Assembly (NCBI GenBank): GCA_002633005.1
Contig: NMRA01000004.1
Span: 379,846-443,845, forward strand
DNA from: Phoronis australis
Lineage: Eukaryota > Phoronida > Phoronidae
Direction: 5' to 3'
DNA length: 64,000 nt
Shown here: in pieces, positions 60,901-64,000 of the stretch
How positions within the stretch are numbered: position 1 is the stretch's first letter
Layout: each line of letters opens with the position of its first letter
The notes under the pieces: model-generated
Databases searched by the model: none
Told to the model about the DNA's origin: nothing
What the model saw: the letters and a program-made list of their open reading frames with translations, nothing else
Program-made: the position numbers and the translations under genes

Positions 60901-61430
60901 CAATGATTCTCTAAATACAATTTTGGTAGAAATACCTAACCCATTAGATTCCCATGGTAGATACTGATAAAATGCAATTACATTCCATTTTTGGTAGAAA
61001 ATGCTCAAAAACAGTCAAGTCCCCATAACTGCAAGTACCTTCTGGTTGTATTGACTTGGGCTCCTATATTACTAACAAGAGATATCAGCAACAAAGAGTG
61101 ATCCCAAACATTCAAACAGTGATGCTGCAGATAACATTAACTTCAGTAATGTTTTAGTTAGCTAACTGTTGTCCAACTTTTGGACTCCCCACTTTGAAGT
61201 TTAAATTTCGGAACCTTACGTTCTGAATCCAGGATCGGCCCTGCTACTGACCCGAGGTCAATCAATATCACTGTGACTTGACTATTTCATAAAGCCTGAT
61301 CCGTTTGTTTATCTATGACAAAATCACAGGTGGACTATGACAAGTGCAAAGAGTCAGTGTAACAGAAGAAAAGGACCACCAACACAAAAATTTCATACCT
61401 GGAAGAAACAGGTTTGGGTAGCACCTCCAT
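45698..61430 (-). CDS. SLC26A11: SLC26A11-like sodium-independent sulfate/anion transporter (17 coding exons)
   Basis: Seen: 17 minus-strand exons, all with GT donors and AG acceptors and matching phases, join to 2001 nt (666 aa plus stop). Exons in order: 61430-61399, 60749-60582, 60011-59909, 59357-59153, 58592-58507, 58317-58238, 57170-57116, 56495-56399, 55562-55387, 54842-54770, 54106-53995, 52798-52602, 50477-50419 (or 51461-51403), 49961-49890, 47120-47018, 46494-46361, 45946-45698. Residues ~67-110 carry the SulP signature (GLTVGLTVIPQGLAYAQIAE). Residues ~385-402 carry SYPVTGSFSRTAVNSQSG. Residues ~506-610 form a STAS domain containing DCAYLTALDYTSVQG. Family knowledge: SLC26A11 is a membrane anion exchanger/channel carrying sulfate and chloride; human SLC26A11 has 606 residues. 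Inference: orthology rests on remembered similarity along the whole protein, including the NNYRIDASQELIAIG segment. The closest alternative is another SLC26 paralogue. Confidence 0.93.
46361..46494 (-). CDS. SLC26A11: SLC26A11 coding exon 16 (STAS core)
   Basis: Acceptor TCTTCAG, donor ACG|GTAAGT. It encodes CVIDCAYLTALDYTSVQGIS through FARHGAHIVLANVT. This is the STAS strand-turn-helix corresponding to DC(T/S)...IDYT in other SLC26 proteins. Confidence 0.94.
47018..47120 (-). CDS. SLC26A11: SLC26A11 coding exon 15 (STAS start)
   Basis: Acceptor TATCTAG, donor CCAG|GTAGGT. It encodes VSDTGVIIIKLDQGLRFPGI, then DYLKQKVLDKSWTP: the first STAS strand and helix. Confidence 0.93.
49890..49961 (-). 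CDS. SLC26A11: SLC26A11 coding exon 14 (end of membrane domain)
   Basis: Acceptor ATTACAG, donor ACA|GTAAGT, 24 codons in phase 0. It encodes YGIMVGIGVSLLILLFPYAR and PNIT, matching the YGI-LxG-LVSLLxLL-ARP end of the transporter domain, just before STAS. Confidence 0.95.
50173..50895. repeat. Tandem duplication, unit 1 (contains exon 13a)
   Basis: Nearly identical to 51157-51880 except for scattered substitutions and one- or two-base indels. Beyond 50895 a weaker resemblance continues (50896-51050 against ~51905-52060), so the underlying copies are longer and partly diverged. Confidence 0.93.
50419..50477 (-). CDS. SLC26A11: SLC26A11 exon 13, copy a
   Basis: A 59-nt exon (TTTACAG acceptor, GAG|GTGAGA donor) encoding IDLIPLVVTFILSFILGIE, the last core helix. 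An equivalent exon lies 984 bp upstream in gene direction. The two differ at one coding base, which is synonymous (GGT/GGG). Including both would read AAA TTG ATT TGA at the second copy, so only one can be used per mRNA. Confidence 0.88.
51156..51156. other. Single ambiguous base at duplication edge
   Basis: One N directly before the second duplicate unit. Another isolated N lies at 1716. Both look like consensus conflicts or closed gaps. Confidence 0.95.
51157..51880. repeat. Tandem duplication, unit 2 (contains exon 13b)
   Basis: Second unit of the ~723-bp duplication. It begins exactly after the single unresolved base at 51156, which makes an assembly join a serious possibility. Confidence 0.93.
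51403..51461 (-). CDS. SLC26A11: SLC26A11 exon 13, copy b
   Basis: Same splice sites, length and peptide as the copy at 50419-50477. It lies within the second unit of a ~723-bp near-identical duplication. It may be a genuine mutually exclusive duplicate exon or an allele assembled in tandem. Confidence 0.8.
52602..52798 (-). CDS. SLC26A11: SLC26A11 coding exon 12
   Basis: Acceptor GACAG, donor AAAA|GTGAGT. It encodes TAVNSQSGVKTPGGGIVTG and two helices ending VDIMILVKLWKVK. It exits in phase 1, which exactly one copy of exon 13 can satisfy. Confidence 0.95.
53995..54106 (-). CDS. SLC26A11: SLC26A11 coding exon 11
   Basis: Acceptor TTACAG, donor CCAG|GTAGGT. It encodes ARVNNYRIDASQELIAIGAA and NMLSSFVGSYPVTGSFSR. 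It contains two strongly conserved SLC26 motifs, D-x-(N/S)-QEL-x-AIG and YPVTGSF. Confidence 0.96.
54770..54842 (-). CDS. SLC26A11: SLC26A11 coding exon 10
   Basis: Acceptor TTTCAG, donor TTCG|GTGAGT. It encodes DIGAGFAIIPLIGLLETIAI and GSAF, the conserved helix around LLE(S/T)IA. Confidence 0.95.
55387..55562 (-). CDS. SLC26A11: SLC26A11 coding exon 9
   Basis: Acceptor TGTAG|CACG, donor AGT|GTAAGT. It encodes RNAIVVIAASGVAAGLLA, then the extracytoplasmic stretch with TGRIDPGLPPFKAPEFS. This matches the human layout of helix, then TGE/GLPP loop, before the core helix of exon 10. Confidence 0.93.
56399..56495 (-). CDS. SLC26A11: SLC26A11 coding exon 8
   Basis: Acceptor TTACAG, donor ACAG|GTAAAA. 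It encodes KIKDLTDRYSKEDENPTMAK and RVARKIVWLVGT, a charged loop leading into the next helix. Confidence 0.92.
57116..57170 (-). CDS. SLC26A11: SLC26A11 coding exon 7 (short membrane exon)
   Basis: Acceptor TTGCAG, donor AAG|GTAAGT. It encodes VWDLTMGLVCIALLVILK, a single hydrophobic helix. At 55 nt it falls below usual ORF-length cut-offs; its phases match both neighbours. Confidence 0.9.
58238..58317 (-). CDS. SLC26A11: SLC26A11 coding exon 6
   Basis: Acceptor TTTACAG, donor AAA|GTAAGT. It encodes KVLGLKNIPREFLEQVYET and FHRIPET, a hydrophilic loop following the helix of exon 5. Confidence 0.92.
58507..58592 (-). CDS. SLC26A11: SLC26A11 coding exon 5
   Basis: Acceptor TTTCAG, donor AGG|GTAAGA. 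It encodes FLVNFIAYPVINGFTSAAA followed by IVIAFGQVR, equivalent to the conserved pore-lining region (GFTSAAA) of the family. Confidence 0.94.
58853..58871. repeat. AATA microsatellite
   Basis: About five AATA units in the intron between coding exons 4 and 5 of SLC26A11. Confidence 0.8.
59153..59357 (-). CDS. SLC26A11: SLC26A11 coding exon 4 (membrane helices)
   Basis: Acceptor TTTCCAG|TATGG, donor TTAG|GTAAGT. It encodes YGLYSAFMGCFVYCLLGTSK, then DITLGPTAIMSLM, a conserved SLC26 core motif, and a further hydrophobic helix ending GVFHLG. Confidence 0.95.
59909..60011 (-). CDS. SLC26A11: SLC26A11 coding exon 3 (SulP signature)
   Basis: Acceptor TTTTCAG, donor CAG|GTAAAC, phase 2 to 0. It encodes PSWLVGDIVAGLTVGL and continues TVIPQGLAYAQIAELPPQ, the hallmark TM1 region of SLC26/SulP carriers. 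Confidence 0.95.
60582..60749 (-). CDS. SLC26A11: SLC26A11 coding exon 2 (cytoplasmic N-terminus)
   Basis: Acceptor CGTTTCAG|T and donor CAG|GTAGGT. It encodes GGVEQNGEV through LPITLWLPKY. This is the hydrophilic N-terminal segment just before the first membrane helix, with a basic stretch (IKGYARKAC, NMRKKLP). Confidence 0.88.
61399..61430 (-). CDS. SLC26A11: SLC26A11 coding exon 1 (start codon)
   Basis: ATG at 61430-61428 opens MEVLPKPVSS and reaches a CAG|GTATGA donor in phase 2. An in-frame TAG lies 18 nt upstream, so this is the first Met of its frame. Joining to the next exon gives AG+T (Ser) and keeps the frame; the overlapping frame does not. No 5' UTR exon or promoter could be fixed. 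A GCAAT|GTAAGT donor-like site near 63650 is a possible non-coding first exon. Confidence 0.7.
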
Positions 61431-62486
61431 AAGCCGTAATGAGGGCTAATATCACGAGGTGAACTTTGGCAAGGAGATAGCCAAGTTAAACAAACGGTCC
61501 CTATTGCCCAACAACACACACCCACAGTCTCACAAGAAGGTGGCCCCAGACTGAATGATGGAGAAGAAAAAAACGCCCGAGATAAAGAGTCTCGTGCACT
61601 GATTGTGTCCAGGAACCAGAATGATAAAACACAGTCATCCTCTTTATCCCTAGGAAAAATATCAGCAGACACTACAGAGAATGTGAAAATAAAAATGCAG
61701 AAGTTAACGTATGCATTTATCACTTGGCCAACTTAATAAGGTAATAAGTTTGAAATATTTGGAAATGCATGCAAAAACTAGAACAAGAAATAAACACAAA
61801 GCACAATTCTCCAATTTAGTTTTAACAATATTATTGTCTTGCAAAAAGAATCAGAATTTTGTTTTGCTAAATACTTCCATTCTCCCACTGTGACAGGAGG
61901 TTAAGTCAATTTGCTTGGACTATAAATAACATCTTGACATTCAGAGAGCAGATAGCCATCTTGCTTTCTCTGTTTACTTTCCCTACAACAAGGCATGTTG
62001 TATAATCTGTCAACAAACATGTACCTTGTCAGTACAGTTTAACTTTGCCCCAGATACCCCCAAAGGAGACCCACAGGCAAACAAAACATGCAGCAACCTG
62101 AAAAAATATTTAAAGGCTACTTGAAATGTGTTTGGTTTTAATGTACTTAGTACAACAGTCGTCATCACTTCTATTTAAAGCATACAGTCTGTTCTTGGTG
62201 TGTCATGAACGCTTTCCTTTAAAGCAACACATTACCAAAAGTATAACAATTACAAATCTAAACTGGACTACAAAAGATAAGATTTTTGAAGGTGAATGCA
62301 AGCTGTTGTGGACAAATTTGAAATGAAAGACGAAAAACAGTCAAGTCTCAAATAATACTACATTTTCCTTTAAAAAAGCTTTGTTAAACAGGAAAGCTAC
62401 AAATGATTTTTGGTTTTCAAACTTGACAAAACCTTCTTGAAAATTCAGAATACTATAATATTGATATTTGGCAGTTTCTCTGTATC

Positions 62487-62509
62487 CTTCATTTCATTTC
62501 ATTTCATTC
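62487..62509. repeat. ATTTC microsatellite
   Basis: About four to five CATTT units, 1 kb upstream of the SLC26A11 start codon. Confidence 0.8.
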
Positions 62510-62891
62510 AAGCAAAAAAAATCTGCCCCTGAGGTGTTCCAGAAACCACTTGATTTTTGCCCTTAAGATATGGTGTCAATGACCCTTACATGGTTTAAAG
62601 ACACAGTGGGATGTGGTTGCACATATGTATAACAATGTACCATCAATAACCATTTCCTGCAATAGCCATTTCCCGAAATACGACAGTACCCTCTCAGATT
62701 CCGCAGTCTTTACCCACAATACTGTAGGTAAATAGAGCATCTGCCCACAGTTGTACACTTTTGCTGTGATAATTGTTCTAACTGTTAGTTCATATCAAAA
62801 TTGGTTTGCTCTTCGGGATAAGGGAATCAAAAGCCATACCTAAATGCCCGAGGATGTTGGGATATTCAGTGTAAATTCATTGTTCTGACCT

Positions 62892-62912
62892 GTACAGGCC
62901 TCAGGCCTGTAC
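62892..62912. repeat. 21-bp palindrome upstream of SLC26A11
   Basis: GTACAGGCCT-C-AGGCCTGTAC, perfect arms of 10 bp, about 1.5 kb upstream of the start codon. Confidence 0.85.
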
Positions 62913-64000
62913 CACAACATTGTACAAGTTGAGAACAGGCAAGGACAGACACTGTGGTACCCAGATACTTGATGGATTGTGTAAAACAGAATTCATATTA
63001 TTTCAAACAATACACTTGGTCAATATCATCGCAGCCTTACTCATGACCAAGAGTCATAACATGCTGTAGTACTTGAACTCATCAAAGTGCATTATCAGGA
63101 ACCCAGCAAGCTCATAAAAAGAAGAATGATCTTGCACAATCAAAATCGAATTGTTCTGACTTTCTATTGATGCACAGCCATGCACCTGAGGTCACTAAAT
63201 GTAAGAAGTAAACAATCAATATAATTTTTTTTGCCTAAAACGTGGAAATGTGTCAGATTGGTAAAAACTAAACGAATAAAATCAAATTCTACAGGATTTC
63301 TCCTTTGAGTAAATATGTACTTTAGTTAAAATGTATTTGTTTTGTAGTTTTGTGCAGACGTGTCGCAACGGTCCTGCATAGCCTAAATTTGCGCTGAGTC
63401 ATGTCACAAATGAACTTAAAAACTTAAAAAAAAACTGGTCGTTACCTTAGGCTGAATCTAGGTCGGGGATTACATGAAATATGTCAAAAGCAGTGACTAA
63501 GATAACCCAGAGACAAGAGTTGACAATAACTTCCTCAAGCGTCCATAAAAACCAATGAAGGCACACACCTCAGTTGTCATCAACATCTAAAAGTCAGGGG
63601 GTGTGTACCTCAACTGCGTCCAAATGTTATCATGTAACAGGTGCACTTACATTGCCTCCCTCCACCAATTCCAACCATGAGATTTCCCGTACTAATGACC
63701 TGCTTTGATACATTAAGTCTTCTTCACTGGATCCTCTCAGTATTCTAAGAGTGAGCTCTCATCAATCAATATCCCTCAATGGTGGGGGATATCGCAGTTA
63801 TTAAACGCGTAATTACTTTTCAGTGGCAATAATTGATCAAAACCGGCAGTACATGTTTAACGTCAAACATATGTATTTCCCTTCAGTTCCAAACAGACAA
63901 TTAATTTAACAGGCGGCAAATGACGGCTAAATGAAACTCAGAAATCATAAATCTGAGAAATCTTGTGATGAGCACTGTGGCCTCTATCTTTTAGCAACAT

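Larger units (their letters stand above)
61431..64000. other. SLC26A11 5' flank
   Basis: Expected to hold the promoter and any non-coding first exon. A donor-like GCAAT|GTAAGT near 63650 on the minus strand is the best candidate. No TATA box or CpG-rich stretch could be assigned. A 136-codon minus frame (61313-61723) overlaps coding exon 1 in another frame and is not supported by splicing. Confidence 0.4.

Noticed and set aside
61313-61723. 136-codon minus-strand frame with a signal-like N-terminus
   Set aside because: It overlaps coding exon 1 in a different frame. Joining it to exon 2 hits a stop at once, and no family resemblance was seen.
1-64000. CRISPR array, bacterial operon or phage defence system
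   Set aside because: No regularly spaced repeats, ribosome binding sites or long intronless genes. The DNA is clearly intron-bearing animal sequence.

Overview
This is metazoan nuclear DNA. It is AT-rich, it has many short GT-AG introns, and one 17-exon gene can be followed codon by codon across about 16 kb. The rest is mostly introns, intergenic DNA and diverse transposon remnants (hAT, THAP/P-like, LTR, foldback MITEs, tRNA-derived repeats). That repeat mix, the single-N positions and a near-identical duplicated block suggest a draft assembly of a polymorphic, probably marine, invertebrate. I cannot name the species.

Right third (45.7-61.4 kb, minus strand): an apparently complete SLC26A11 orthologue, a sulfate/anion transporter with a SulP membrane domain and a C-terminal STAS domain. 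Seventeen coding exons join in one frame to 666 codons. Its 13th coding exon is present twice (50419-50477 and 51403-51461) inside a ~723-bp tandem duplication, with one unresolved base at the start of the second copy. The two copies encode the same peptide and can only be used alternatively, because using both shifts the frame into a stop. Downstream of the stop lie nested tandem repeats and a 20-bp x3 repeat with a CRE-like core.

Middle (32-45 kb): two candidate 3' exons of an unidentified gene encode a transmembrane helix and a short cytoplasmic tail. Mobile-element debris surrounds them: a THAP-like zinc-finger fragment interrupted by a GC-rich dimeric repeat, a decayed ZMYM1-like hAT transposase, a 97-bp foldback element, and a copy of a repeat shared with the 19-21 kb region.

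Left half (1-32 kb): five small minus-strand exon candidates at 32.2, 25.3, 24.7, 11.3 and 5.4 kb have mutually compatible splice phases. They may be one large-intron gene that leaves the window on the left; I do not recognise its product. The introns hold a degraded LTR element with a gag-like fragment, a repeated coding-like module, a hAT MITE with a perfect 8-bp target duplication and a matching empty site, palindromic MITEs, an inverted pair of repeats with Pol III promoter boxes, and a 124-bp assembly gap.

I found no bacterial operon, CRISPR array or rRNA, and nothing that clearly amounts to a new biological system.
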